Below are positions 42,009-51,286 of a DNA stretch of 64,000 nucleotides, one piece after another (the first letter of the stretch is position 1; every line of letters begins with the position of its first letter). The translations under genes and the position numbers were made by a program. Origin of the DNA: Arthrobacter sp. NtRootA1 (GTDB lineage: Bacteria; Actinomycetota; Actinomycetes; Actinomycetales; Micrococcaceae); assembly GCF_019976975.1 (NCBI RefSeq), contig NZ_AP024630.1:806001-870000 (forward strand). The letters are read 5' to 3'. Under the pieces are notes generated by a model, which was not told where the DNA came from, searched no databases, and worked only from the letters and a program-made list of their open reading frames with translations.

Positions 42009-42956
42009 TTAGCTGTTCCAGAACCCATCGAGTTGCTCTGCAAGGGCGCGGCCTTGCTCGTAACCGGCCTGGGCAGCCGCCGGACGCATCGACGCATCCA
42101 TCGCATTGGCCCCGAACATGTGCTCGGCCCTGCTCTCCGGGAAGATCGTTTCGACCCGGCTGCCGCCGGCGCGTAATTCGTCGACCTGCGTGGCGAGGTC
42201 CATGCCCCACTCCAGCGGAGTCCGTGTTCTCCCCCCAAAGGGTGAGAGCACCAGCACGCGGGCGTATCCCGCTGCAAGATCCGCATTCTCGGCGTTGGCT
42301 CGATACCCGCCGTCAATGTATCGGCCGTCACCGATGCTGTAGGCGAACCCACTGGAGCAGCTGGCCGCTACGGCATCCGCCAGTTCTACGCCGCTGTGAC
42401 TGTCGAACTGGACGGGCTGACCCGTCCTGGCATCCACTGCAGTGATGAGTACGGTTCGTTGCGGCCACTGCAAAGTTGGGAGTCGGGCGGCGACGGTTGC
42501 ACGCCACTGGCTTTGCCTTGATTCGTCCGCACTGGCAGCGAACTCAAGCGCTGCAGCGCCCATCCTTCGGCGCATATCGGCAGGATCCGTAGAGGCTTCA
42601 ATGATTTTTCGTGTTCTTTCCAAATGGTCCACCACGTGCTGCGCTGGACCGGACTGCGTTGCATTGGCTTCCGGCGGCCGTTGTCGTTGTGGCTGGGGTG
42701 GTGCCGCAAGGATAGCTGCGTACAGTTCTGAAGGGCTCGCGCCAGCTATCTGTGCCGCGGCGGTGGAGCCAGCCGATGTGCCGACAGTCAGGTCGGCTGT
42801 GGTCACATCCATTCCGGCATCGAACATTCCGGCGATCACGCCGATCAGCCATGCATTGCCCGTGGATCCACCGCCACCAAGCACAAGCGCTTTTCCGGCT
42901 GTTTGTTTCGGAACCGTGGCGGGATTTTCCTGGGCAGAAAGAGGTGTTGTGTTCAT
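42009..42956 (-). CDS. Patatin-like phospholipase family protein
   Basis: A 315-residue protein with the Ser/Asp catalytic dyad of patatins: oxyanion loop LGGGGSTGNAW (about 28-38), nucleophile elbow GTSAG (about 65-69) and a DGG motif in YIDGGYRANAEN. It probably hydrolyses acyl esters. ATG 42956 has AAAGG about eight bases upstream; the frame opens 28 codons earlier without support. An insertion of about 30 residues rich in Pro/Gln/Arg (PPQPQRQRPPEANA) follows the elbow. A very short gene with a perfect SD lies just upstream. Confidence 0.85.
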   Translation of the reverse strand: MNTTPLSAQENPATVPKQTAGKALVLGGGGSTGNAWLIGVIAGMFDAGMDVTTADLTVGTSAGSTAAAQIAGASPSELYAAILAAPPQPQRQRPPEANATQSGPAQHVVDHLERTRKIIEASTDPADMRRRMGAAALEFAASADESRQSQWRATVAARLPTLQWPQRTVLITAVDARTGQPVQFDSHSGVELADAVAASCSSGFAYSIGDGRYIDGGYRANAENADLAAGYARVLVLSPFGGRTRTPLEWGMDLATQVDELRAGGSRVETIFPESRAEHMFGANAMDASMRPAAAQAGYEQGRALAEQLDGFWNS

Positions 42957-43002
42957 GGGAGTCGCCTTTCGCGAATTGCCTCTGTGGCGCTCCCGTTGGC
43001 GA

Positions 43003-43062
43003 CTAGCTGAGTCGCGAGATCGTGTCCTGCGGGGGAGCACCCATTTCGGATACTGCGTTCAT
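43003..43062 (-). CDS. Possible 19-residue leader peptide upstream of patatin gene
   Basis: ATG 43062 follows a near-ideal AGGAGGTGAG SD and encodes MNAVSEMGAPPQDTISRLS, ending 46 bases before the patatin ATG on the same strand. The SD is the best in the neighbourhood, although the reading frame is tiny. It may be a translated leader that controls the patatin gene, or the remnant of an older start region. Confidence 0.4.
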   Translation of the reverse strand: MNAVSEMGAPPQDTISRLS

Positions 43063-43076
43063 GGGTCTCACCTCCT

Positions 43077-43096
43077 GTTGATAGATCACGATCAAC
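43077..43096. promoter_or_regulatory. Inverted repeat overlapping the patatin leader region
   Basis: GTTGATAGATCACGATCAAC has 6-bp arms GTTGAT/ATCAAC and sits directly upstream of the leader SD. On the reverse strand TTGCGC and TAGAGT spaced by 18 bases could be the promoter just before it. A repressor site is inferred from the symmetry and position. Confidence 0.4.
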
Positions 43097-43208
43097 GGGA
43101 CTCTAACACCGCGCTTACGGGCTGCGCAACCAAGCCATCCTCCAGCACGCGGTGTGGACATGGTTGATGGGGGAATTGCGTGTTTAGGCACCGGTAGAGT
43201 TGGTGGTC

Positions 43209-43703
43209 ATGGACAGTATTTTCAGTCATCCCGAGCCGGAGCCTGAGCCCTCGTCACAGGACACCAACGATCTTGAACCCTTGGTGGTGACAGTGGTGGT
43301 GCCAGCCAGCGTTTCACATGCCTTTTTGGGGTTTACGGACCATCCTCATCTGTGGTGGCCCCTTGAAGAGGAGAGTGTGTTCGGCGCGGGATCACACGTG
43401 GAATTCGAGGAAAACCTGATCCTGGAGACGGCCGAGGACGGTCGCACCTCGGTGTGGGGAACCATCGATGACTGGCAGCCGCCGCTGTCCTTCCATGCAA
43501 GCTGGTATCCGGCGAGCACGCCCCTCTGGTCCACGGAATTGAGGGTCTCGTTCAGGGCGGTGGAGGGTGGCACGGAGGTACGGTTGGTTCACGACGGTTG
43601 GGAAGGTGCTGAGGATCCTGCTGCCAGCCGGGAATCGTATGCGGAAGGTTGGCCTCGCGTCCTGGAACGCTATGTACGGTTCATGGGCGGGACCGTTGCC
43701 TAG
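43209..43703 (+). CDS. SRPBCC (AHSA1-like) domain protein
   Basis: A 164-residue START/SRPBCC fold protein. After an acidic, Glu/Pro-rich N-terminus (about 1-25), PASVSHAFLGFTDHPHLWWP and the closing W..VLERYVRFMGG helix are typical of AHSA1-like proteins that bind hydrophobic ligands. The start may be ATG 43209 or GTG 43203. It overlaps or abuts the GNAT gene and is likely cotranscribed with it. Confidence 0.8.
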   Translation: MDSIFSHPEPEPEPSSQDTNDLEPLVVTVVVPASVSHAFLGFTDHPHLWWPLEEESVFGAGSHVEFEENLILETAEDGRTSVWGTIDDWQPPLSFHASWYPASTPLWSTELRVSFRAVEGGTEVRLVHDGWEGAEDPAASRESYAEGWPRVLERYVRFMGGTVA

Positions 43704-44232
43704 AGTCAGGAGACTTCGTGCTGAAGATTGGTCTCTCCTGAGGAAAGTCCGGCTGGAAATGCTAACGGATACGCCTATGGCTTATGTCGAAAGCCTGGAG
43801 GCGGCGCGGCGGCAAACGGACCCGCAATGGCAGGAACGGACTGCGGCTATGGCCGGCGATTCCAGCGTGACGTTGGTGGCTGACGGTGGCGTGGATGGAA
43901 GCCCGTTCTGTGGGCTGATGAGGGTTGTCCTGAAGCATCCTCAAGACCCGAAGAAGCCACTTCAAGCCATGCTGATAAGTGTCTATGTTGCCCCCGAACA
44001 TCGAGGTTTGGGATTGGCGGATGAGCTCCTTCACCAGGCCTGCGAGGCTGCCCGGATCGATCTGGGTGCCGAGCTCTTGGAGTTGGGCGTCCACGAGGAC
44101 AATACGAGGGCGTTGGCTTTCTACCGGCGGCACGGTTTCAGCACCACAGGGGACAGCCGACCGTATCCCCAGGACACGTCCAAGCAGGAACTGGTCATGG
44201 AAAAGGTCTTGAAGCAGCAGCCGAAGTTTTAG
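43672..44232 (+). CDS. GNAT family N-acetyltransferase
   Basis: About 186 residues. The GNAT fold starts at RVRRLRAEDWSLLRKVRLEML; the acetyl-CoA loop is VAPEHRGLGLADELL, and the C-terminal strand-helix is NTRALAFYRRHGF. The substrate is unknown. ATG 43672 would overlap the SRPBCC gene by 32 bases; TTG 43696, just before the domain, is an alternative. It converges on the LacI gene. Confidence 0.82.
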   Translation: MYGSWAGPLPRVRRLRAEDWSLLRKVRLEMLTDTPMAYVESLEAARRQTDPQWQERTAAMAGDSSVTLVADGGVDGSPFCGLMRVVLKHPQDPKKPLQAMLISVYVAPEHRGLGLADELLHQACEAARIDLGAELLELGVHEDNTRALAFYRRHGFSTTGDSRPYPQDTSKQELVMEKVLKQQPKF

Positions 44233-44253
44233 GCGGTAGCCGGGGGGGCCGGC

Positions 44254-45276
44254 CTAGGCGGCGTCGCTCCTGGGGACGGCCGTGCTCGAACGAACCACGA
44301 GCTTGGTGGGGTGTTCAGTATCGGCAGGTACAAGGTCCAGGCCATTGTTGATGGCGCCCAGCAAAGTGCGCACGGCCAGTGCTCCTTGCCCCTTTGCGTC
44401 CTGGTCGATGGTGGTGAGGCCCATGACCTTCCCGAGGTCGTGTCCGTCGATGCCGATGACCGAGAGGTCCTCTGGAATTCGCAGGCCGAAGTCACGCGCA
44501 GCAAGAATGGTGCCGATGGCCATCTCATCTGATGCAGCAAAGACTGCCGTTGGTCGCTCTGGTGCGCCTCCCAGCAACTGTCGGGCAGCGGCGTAAGCGC
44601 CTTCGATAGTGAAGTCAGCGGAAGCGATCCATTCGGGCCGAACCTGGCAGTCGGCGTCGTTCATTGCTTTCTCGAAACCACCGCGACGTGTCCCGGGAAG
44701 CTGGAAGTCCTGATCGTATGCTTCTTCGCCGGTCATGTGGGCGATCTTGGTGTGACCCAGGCCGATCAGGTGGTTTGTGGCTTGCTGTGCGATCGCGGAA
44801 TCATCGATCCGGATGGTCGACGCCCCCGGAAGGGGGCCGCCGATGCCGACGATGGGCCGATGGACTGCAAGGAGCTGCTGCATCTCGTCCTCGCTGAGCT
44901 CCAAGGAGACTGCAATGACCGCGTCCACGCGCTTGCGCAGCAGGAAGTCGTTGAACACGCTGTGCCGGTGTTGCGGGTCTTCGCCGATGTTGTAGAGCGT
45001 GAGGTCGTATCCGGCACTCAGGAGCGCAGCGGAGGCACCCTCGATCACCGCTGAATAGAACCAGCGGTGCACCGAGGGCACCACCAGGCCAACGTTGTGC
45101 GTACGGCCGGACGCCAGACTCGAGGCGTGATAGGAGAGCACGAAGCCAAGCTCGGCTGCGGCGGCACGTGCCCGTTCCCGGCTGGCGGGGGAGACGTTGC
45201 CTTTGCCACTGAGCGCGCGTGAAACCGTGGCAACGGAGAGTCCCGATCGCTCGGCTACGTCCTTGATGCCGGTCAT
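44254..45276 (-). CDS. LacI-family repressor of the maltodextrin genes
   Basis: A 340-residue protein. The N-terminal helix-turn-helix (IKDVAERSGLSVATVSRALS) and hinge (SSLASGRTHNVGLVVPS) are followed by a periplasmic-binding-like sugar sensor. GAGGAG precedes ATG 45276. It lies 20 bp after the alpha-glucosidase gene in the same operon. Two LacI-type operators in the divergent region 47085-47185 are its likely targets, making it an autoregulated repressor relieved by maltose or maltodextrin. Confidence 0.92.
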   Translation of the reverse strand: MTGIKDVAERSGLSVATVSRALSGKGNVSPASRERARAAAAELGFVLSYHASSLASGRTHNVGLVVPSVHRWFYSAVIEGASAALLSAGYDLTLYNIGEDPQHRHSVFNDFLLRKRVDAVIAVSLELSEDEMQQLLAVHRPIVGIGGPLPGASTIRIDDSAIAQQATNHLIGLGHTKIAHMTGEEAYDQDFQLPGTRRGGFEKAMNDADCQVRPEWIASADFTIEGAYAAARQLLGGAPERPTAVFAASDEMAIGTILAARDFGLRIPEDLSVIGIDGHDLGKVMGLTTIDQDAKGQGALAVRTLLGAINNGLDLVPADTEHPTKLVVRSSTAVPRSDAA

Positions 45277-45296
45277 GCTGCTCCTCGGTGGGAAAG

Positions 45297-47054
45297 TTAG
45301 CTGGTTGTGAGCCAGATGCTCTCCCCCGAGCTTAGTAGATCCGTGCCCTGCAGATCGGAGTCCATGGAATGGGCGACGCCTGCCGCCGAACTGCGAAGGA
45401 TGACCTTGCCGTCGGGAAACGGCAGGGGCTGGTTACCCACGTTCATGATCACCAAGGTGTCGCCGTTGAGGTAGGCGAGCGAGGATTCGGTGCAGTAGTC
45501 CTCCACCCATGCCAGGGAACCCTGGCCCAGCCGACGCTCGGCGCGTTGGGCAAGCATCTCACGGTAAAGATTAAGGTGCGACGCCGGATCCGCCTGCTGC
45601 TTGTCCCTCGCCAATGCGGCCCAGGACTCTGGTTGCGGCAGCCAGGGATCCTGGCCATCTCCGAAACCCGCATGCAACTCCGAAGAACGCCATGGCAGCG
45701 GCACGCGGCAGCCGTCGCGGCCTATTCTTTCTCCGCCGGTCCGGGCGAAGGTGGGGTCCTGGCGCATGCTCCCGGGAATGCTTGTGGAGTCAGGCAGCCC
45801 AAGCTCTTCCCCTTGGTACAGGTAGGCACCACCGGGGAGGCCAAGCATGAACATGGTGGCCGCGGCAGCCCGACGTCGTCCGAGTTCTTCATTGGGTTGT
45901 ACGTCGTCGGGACCGATGCCGTCGCCATCGCGGGGACCTGGTCCCTCGTAACCGAAGCGTGAGGCGTGCCGCACGACGTCGTGGTTGGACAGCACCCACG
46001 TGCTGGGCGCGCCAACCGAGTCCAGGGAGACCAGCGAGTCGGTGATGATGTGGCGCAGGCGGTTCACGTCCAGGCCGGCGTGCAGGTACGGGAAATTGAA
46101 GGCCTGATGCATCTCGTCGGGCCGGACCCACTGTGCCAGCCGGGGAAGGGGATCGACGTTGGCTTCGGCGCAGAGGATCCGATCGGGGCCATATTCCTCC
46201 AGGATGGAGCGCCAGCGCCGGTAGATATCGTGCAAAGCGGGCTGGCCGAACATAGGGGCCTCGTGGCCGGGGTAGCCATCGGAGCTGTTGCCATCCGCGC
46301 GTCCACCCCAGTTGGGCAGGCCGGCGGCCTTAACGAGCGCGTGGGCCACGTCAACCCTGAAACCGGAAATTCCGCGATCCAGCCAGAAGCGGAGGACCCG
46401 CTCAAACTCGGCGTGCACGGCACGGTTGTCCCAGTTGAAATCAGGCTGAGAGGAATCAAAGAGGTGCAGGTACCACTGTCCGGGCTGGCCATTCGGTTCC
46501 GTGATGCGGGTCCAGGCCGGGCCGCCAAAGTGGGACTGCCAGTTGTTGGGAGGTTCGTTTCCGTCAGGTCCTTGGCCGTCCCGGAAGATAAACATGTCCC
46601 GCTCGCGGCTGTTGGCCGGAGCCGCGAGTGCCGCTTGGAAGGCGGCGTGTTGGTCGGAGCAGTGGTTGGGAACAAGATCTGCAATGACCCGCAGGTGCAG
46701 GCGGTTGGCTTCGTAGATCAGGGCGTCGAAGTCCGCGAGGCTTCCGAACAGCGGATCGACATCGCAGTAGTCGCTCACGTCATAGCCTGCGTCCCGCTGC
46801 GGTGAGCGATAGAACGGCGAGAGCCATACGGCATCCACGCCCAGTTCGGCGAGGTGGGCGAGTTCGTGGGTGATACCGGCGAGGTCGCCGATTCCGTCGC
46901 CATTGAGGTCCCGGAAGGACCGCGGATAAATCTGGTAAATGACTGCGGAGCGCCACCATCCGTGAGCTGCGGAGGCCTCGTGGATGGGCGTCAATCTAGC
47001 GAGAGCTGCAGCGGGCGCGGACGCCTCAACTGGGAGCAATGAATCAACAGACAT
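45297..47054 (-). CDS. Alpha-glucosidase (GH13)
   Basis: A 585-residue cytoplasmic GH13 enzyme of the oligo-1,6-/alpha-glucosidase group. WWRSAVIYQIYPRSFRDLNG is the family start. DLVPNHCSDQH, GFRVDVAHALVK (nucleophile Asp), LCAEANVD (acid Glu) and VLSNHDVVRH form the active site. It would cleave imported maltodextrins to glucose. ATG 47054 or GTG 47060 may be used; the SD is weak. It is divergent from the ABC transporter. Confidence 0.92.
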   Translation of the reverse strand: MSVDSLLPVEASAPAAALARLTPIHEASAAHGWWRSAVIYQIYPRSFRDLNGDGIGDLAGITHELAHLAELGVDAVWLSPFYRSPQRDAGYDVSDYCDVDPLFGSLADFDALIYEANRLHLRVIADLVPNHCSDQHAAFQAALAAPANSRERDMFIFRDGQGPDGNEPPNNWQSHFGGPAWTRITEPNGQPGQWYLHLFDSSQPDFNWDNRAVHAEFERVLRFWLDRGISGFRVDVAHALVKAAGLPNWGGRADGNSSDGYPGHEAPMFGQPALHDIYRRWRSILEEYGPDRILCAEANVDPLPRLAQWVRPDEMHQAFNFPYLHAGLDVNRLRHIITDSLVSLDSVGAPSTWVLSNHDVVRHASRFGYEGPGPRDGDGIGPDDVQPNEELGRRRAAAATMFMLGLPGGAYLYQGEELGLPDSTSIPGSMRQDPTFARTGGERIGRDGCRVPLPWRSSELHAGFGDGQDPWLPQPESWAALARDKQQADPASHLNLYREMLAQRAERRLGQGSLAWVEDYCTESSLAYLNGDTLVIMNVGNQPLPFPDGKVILRSSAAGVAHSMDSDLQGTDLLSSGESIWLTTS

Positions 47055-47084
47055 GAACACATCGTAGGAGACCAGGCATCAGAT

Positions 47085-47098
47085 TGGAAACGCTTTCA
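47085..47098. promoter_or_regulatory. LacI-type operator, alpha-glucosidase side
   Basis: TGGAAACGCTTTCA is a near-palindrome around the central CG, the hallmark of LacI-family sites. It lies 31 bases upstream of the alpha-glucosidase start and closely matches the second site at 47172. Confidence 0.75.
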
Positions 47099-47171
47099 GT
47101 CAAAATGACCCTTCCATGACAGCTCTGTGGAGTATCGGGGTTTACCAATCATCGTTTCAGCATGTACTGTT

Positions 47172-47185
47172 TGGAAGCGCTTGCA
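47172..47185. promoter_or_regulatory. LacI-type operator, transporter side
   Basis: TGGAAGCGCTTGCA matches the first site with two changes and contains the fully symmetric core AAGCGCTT. It overlaps or follows a possible -10 (TACTGT) of the malE promoter, as expected for repression. Confidence 0.75.
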
Positions 47186-47260
47186 GTTGTGAGCCACATC
47201 ACCGACGTTGCCTCTGGGCATAGAGCCCCGCCGTCGAAGCACATAAGGAAAGGGACACCA

Positions 47261-48559
47261 ATGAAGGTGCACAACACCCTCGCGACTCAGACCACCCGCC
47301 GCGTTTTCGCTACCGGCGCGATCTCCGTGGTCGCAGCCCTGGCCCTGAGCGCCTGTGGCGGCAGCGCCTCCACCGCTCCCAGTTCGGAAGCCGCCAAGCA
47401 GGACCTCAAGGCAGCCGGCGCCGGCACCATCACCATGTGGGTAGACGCCGAACGATCGCCCGCGTTGAAGGACATCACCGAAAAGTTCAAGTCCGACACC
47501 GGCATCGAAGTCAAGCTCGTAGTGAAGGACTTCGCTGCCGTCCGCGATGACTTCATCACGCAGGTTCCAACCGGCCAAGGCCCCGATCTGATCGTTGGAC
47601 CGCACGACTGGATTGGAAAGTTTGTTCAAAACGGTGTGATCGCACCGGTGGAACTAGGCGACAAAGCCAGCCAGTTCCAGGATTCCTCCATCAAGGCCAT
47701 GACCTACAACGGCGCCGTCTATGGCGTACCGTACGCGATCGAGAATATTGCCCTGCTGCGCAACACCAGCATCGTGGACAGCAAGGCGAGCACCCTGGAT
47801 GAGGTAGTGGCCAACGGCAAGAAGGCCGTTGCAGAGGGCAAAGCCACCTTCCCGTTCCTGGTGGGCATGGATCCCAAACAGGGCGATCCCTACCACCTGT
47901 ACCCGCTGCAGTCATCCATGGGTTCGCAGGTTTTCGGTAAGAACGCCGACGGCGGTTACGATGCCAAGCAGTTGCTCATTGGTGACGCTGCCGGCGTCGA
48001 ATTCGCCAAGAAGCTGGCCGCCTGGGGCGATGCCGGCGAGAAAATCATCAACTCCAACATCACCGGCGACATCGCCAAGGAGAAATTCCTTGCCGGAGAA
48101 TCGGCGTACTTCCTGACGGGCCCGTGGAACGTGCCGGATGTTCAGAAGAAGGGCATCAAGTTCGCAGTTGATGAGCTGCCCACGGCCGGTGGCGAGGCTG
48201 CGCAGCCCTTCATCGGCGTCAACGGCTTCTTCATCAGCGCTAAGAGCGCCAACGCCCTGGCCACCAACGAATTCGTCACCAACTACCTCACCTCCGAGTC
48301 CGCCCAGGACTCCATGTACACGGCAGGCGGTCGCCCGCCAGCACTCAAGGCATCCTTTGAGAAGGCAGCCAGCGATCCCGTAGTGGAGGCCTTCGGCAAG
48401 ATCGGCGCCACCGGCGTGCCCATGCCGGCTATTCCCGAAATGAGCGCCGTCTGGGCTGACTGGGGCGCCACGGAACTGGCCATCATCAAGGGCCAGGGCG
48501 ATCCCGCTGAAGCGTGGGCCAAGATGGCCGCGAGCATCAAGTCCAAGATCGGCGGCTGA
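47261..48559 (+). CDS. Maltodextrin ABC transporter substrate-binding lipoprotein
   Basis: A 432-residue extracytoplasmic protein. A twin-arginine-like TRRVFATG and a hydrophobic segment lead to lipobox LALSACGG; the mature domain is MalE-like (TITMWVDAERSPALKDITEK; GPDLIVGPHDWIGKF). ATG 47261 follows AAGGAAAGG. It captures maltose or maltodextrins for the MalF/MalG-type permeases encoded next. Confidence 0.92.
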   Translation: MKVHNTLATQTTRRVFATGAISVVAALALSACGGSASTAPSSEAAKQDLKAAGAGTITMWVDAERSPALKDITEKFKSDTGIEVKLVVKDFAAVRDDFITQVPTGQGPDLIVGPHDWIGKFVQNGVIAPVELGDKASQFQDSSIKAMTYNGAVYGVPYAIENIALLRNTSIVDSKASTLDEVVANGKKAVAEGKATFPFLVGMDPKQGDPYHLYPLQSSMGSQVFGKNADGGYDAKQLLIGDAAGVEFAKKLAAWGDAGEKIINSNITGDIAKEKFLAGESAYFLTGPWNVPDVQKKGIKFAVDELPTAGGEAAQPFIGVNGFFISAKSANALATNEFVTNYLTSESAQDSMYTAGGRPPALKASFEKAASDPVVEAFGKIGATGVPMPAIPEMSAVWADWGATELAIIKGQGDPAEAWAKMAASIKSKIGG

Positions 48560-48672
48560 CGCCTAAACCGGTGATTCCACCGGTCTGCCCGGGGCCGGAC
48601 GGTGCCCGCCCGGCCCCGGGCCCACCGTCCGGCCCGTGCCAGTCGCAAACTGCTTTACTCCAAGGATCCAAA

Positions 48673-50346
48673 ATGCCAAAGCCAGATCTCCACGAACCGC
48701 CAGCCAGCGCAGCCAGTACGACGCCGGTGCAGCCGCCTCGCGGTACTGCCCACCCGAAGGTTGCCCACCAGGACGCGGCCCACCGGACTATCCGGAACGG
48801 CCTCCGGGGCCCCGACTCCATCAAGGGCACCATCCTCAAGATCGTCCTGTTGGGCTTGGTGGATGCCTTTGCCGTGTACGTGCTGATGATGCTGTTCCTG
48901 AGCCAATCATGGGCCGCGCTCGCCGTCTCCTCGCTGGTGGTGCTGGCGATTAACTGGATCTATTTGCGCAGGGGTGGGCTTCCGGCGAAGTATCTGGCTC
49001 CGGGTGTGCTGTTCCTGCTGGTATTCCAGGTCCTGGTGGTGTTCTTCAGCGGTTATATCGCCTTCACCAACTATGGCGACGGGCATAACAGCACCAAGGA
49101 AGACGCCATCGCGGCCATCCAGCTGACCGCCCAGAAGCGCGTCCCGGATTCGCCTGCATACAAGGCGGCCGTGCTGACCAAGGGCGATACGTTCTACCTG
49201 TTGTTTACGGACCCCTCCGGCAAAGCCCAAATAGGCAGCACCGATGAGCCACTCACTGAGGTATCAGGGGCGGGAAAGGATTCCACTGGCAAGGCCAACT
49301 CCCTTCCTGGCTACGAAACACTGAAGTTCCAGGAGATCGTGGCCAACCAGCAGGAAATTCTGAAGATTACCGTTCCCGTCTCAGAGAACCCCGCTGATGG
49401 AACCCTGCGCACCGCCGATGGCAGCACGGCCTACCAGTTCAAGCCGGCGCTGCGCTACGACACCGCCACCGATACCTTCACTGACAGCGACACCGGCACG
49501 GCCTACCGCGACAACGGCAAGGGCGCCTTCGCGGACGCTAACGGAGAGACGTTGGCCACCGGCTGGAAGATCGACGTCGGCATGGCGAACTTCGCCCGGG
49601 CCTTCACCGATCCGAGCCTCCGCGGCCCACTGCTGGGCGTCATCCTTTGGACGTTCACTTTCTCGGTAGCCTCTGTTGCCTTGACGTTCGCCTTGGGGCT
49701 GTTCCTGGCCATCACCTTCAACCGTGAGGACCTCCGCGGCAAAAAGGTTTACCGGATCCTGATGATCTTGCCCTACGCCTTCCCGGCATTCCTGTCTGGA
49801 CTGGTGTGGTCGGGCATCCTCAACCCCGAGTTCGGGTGGCTGAACCAGACACTGCTGGGCGGGGCGCATATTGGCTGGCTCACGGACCCTGTCCTGGCCA
49901 AAATCAGCGTGCTGGTGGTCAATGTGTGGCTCGGATTCCCGTACATGTTCCTGGTATGCACCGGGGCACTCCAATCCTTGCCAACAGAAATTGATGAGGC
50001 TGCCCGCATGGATGGAGCATCCCCTTGGCGAGTGTTCCGCTCCATCAAGCTGCCGCTGCTCCTGGTCTCGGTGGCACCGCTGCTGATCTCCTCCTTTGCG
50101 TTCAACTTCAACAACTTCAATGTCATTTACATGTTGACCGGTGGCGGCCCGCGCTTTGCAGACACCGATCGCGATATCGGAGCCACGGACATCCTGATCA
50201 CGCTGGTCTACAAGGTGGCGTTCGGCCAAGGCACAGGGCGCGACTACGGACTGGCCAGCGCGCTCGCCATCATCATCTTCATCATCGTGGCCACGATTTC
50301 GGCCATTAGCTTCAAGCAGACCAAAGCACTCGAGGACGTGAACTAA
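48673..50346 (+). CDS. Maltodextrin ABC transporter permease (MalF type)
   Basis: A 557-residue inner-membrane permease. The first helices (about 55-130) are followed by a large extracellular loop of about 170 residues before the transport core, as in MalF. The EAA motif is EIDEAARMDGASPWRVFRSI. ATG 48673 has AAGGAT upstream. The stop overlaps the malG-type start (TAATG). Confidence 0.92.
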   Translation: MPKPDLHEPPASAASTTPVQPPRGTAHPKVAHQDAAHRTIRNGLRGPDSIKGTILKIVLLGLVDAFAVYVLMMLFLSQSWAALAVSSLVVLAINWIYLRRGGLPAKYLAPGVLFLLVFQVLVVFFSGYIAFTNYGDGHNSTKEDAIAAIQLTAQKRVPDSPAYKAAVLTKGDTFYLLFTDPSGKAQIGSTDEPLTEVSGAGKDSTGKANSLPGYETLKFQEIVANQQEILKITVPVSENPADGTLRTADGSTAYQFKPALRYDTATDTFTDSDTGTAYRDNGKGAFADANGETLATGWKIDVGMANFARAFTDPSLRGPLLGVILWTFTFSVASVALTFALGLFLAITFNREDLRGKKVYRILMILPYAFPAFLSGLVWSGILNPEFGWLNQTLLGGAHIGWLTDPVLAKISVLVVNVWLGFPYMFLVCTGALQSLPTEIDEAARMDGASPWRVFRSIKLPLLLVSVAPLLISSFAFNFNNFNVIYMLTGGGPRFADTDRDIGATDILITLVYKVAFGQGTGRDYGLASALAIIIFIIVATISAISFKQTKALEDVN

Positions 50347-51284
50347 TGAGCGAGGCACAGGTACGCACCCTCCCCAGCATTGAACAGGCGCACGACGGCG
50401 GTCCCGCACCGTTGGTGCCAAAGCGGCGTCCCTTTGGGGTTTGGTTCAAGGACAAAGGCTGGCGGCACGCCGTCGGCATCGTCACCACCATCTTCGCCGT
50501 GTTCCCGCTGCTCTACGTTTTGTCGGCGGCGCTGGACTCCAACGGCACCTTGGTGGGCTCCAACGGTCTGTTCTCCAGGTTCGATACCGGCAACTTCACT
50601 GCGCTCTTCAGCGATCCGAGCCGTCCCTTCGGGCGCTGGTTCCTCAATACCCTGGTGGTGGGCCTGGTGACCTCCGCCGCCACAGTCTTCCTGGGGGCGA
50701 TGGCCGCGTACGCATTCTCCCGCATGCGCTTCAAAGGCCGACGAGTGGGACTGTTGACCCTGCTCCTGCTGCAGATGTTCCCGCAGCTGCTGGCCGTCGT
50801 CGCAATCTTCCTCCTCCTCAGCGGTATCTCACAGGTGATCCCCGCCCTGGGCCTTGGCAGCCAACTGGGGCTCATCATGGTGTACCTCGGCGGCGCGCTG
50901 GGCGTGAACACGTACCTCATGTACGGCTTTTTCAACACGGTCCCGCAGTCCCTGGACGAAGCTGCAAAGATCGATGGTGCCAGCCACGTCCAGATCTTCT
51001 TCGGCATAATCCTGCGCCTGGTCACTCCCATCCTGGCCGTTGTTGGACTGCTGGCATTCATCGGTATTTCCAGTGAATTCGTGATCGCCAGCGTTGTCCT
51101 CACCGATCCTGATAGCCAGACACTCGCCGTCGGGCTCTATTCCTACGTGGCACAGCAGCGTTCCGAGAATTGGGGCGTCTTCGCCGCTGGCGCCGTCATC
51201 GCGGCTATCCCGGTCATGGCTCTGTTCCTCTTCCTGCAGAAGTACATCGTCAGCGGCCTTACGGCTGGCTCAGTGAAAGGATGA
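50346..51284 (+). CDS. Maltodextrin ABC transporter permease (MalG type)
   Basis: A 312-residue permease with six membrane helices. The EAA loop is SLDEAAKIDGASHVQIFFGI, which contacts the ATPase. No ATPase gene is present in the operon, so a shared MsiK/MalK-type ATPase elsewhere is expected, as is usual in actinobacteria. It is coupled to malF by a one-base overlap. Confidence 0.92.
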   Translation: MSEAQVRTLPSIEQAHDGGPAPLVPKRRPFGVWFKDKGWRHAVGIVTTIFAVFPLLYVLSAALDSNGTLVGSNGLFSRFDTGNFTALFSDPSRPFGRWFLNTLVVGLVTSAATVFLGAMAAYAFSRMRFKGRRVGLLTLLLLQMFPQLLAVVAIFLLLSGISQVIPALGLGSQLGLIMVYLGGALGVNTYLMYGFFNTVPQSLDEAAKIDGASHVQIFFGIILRLVTPILAVVGLLAFIGISSEFVIASVVLTDPDSQTLAVGLYSYVAQQRSENWGVFAAGAVIAAIPVMALFLFLQKYIVSGLTAGSVKG

Positions 51285-51286
51285 CT

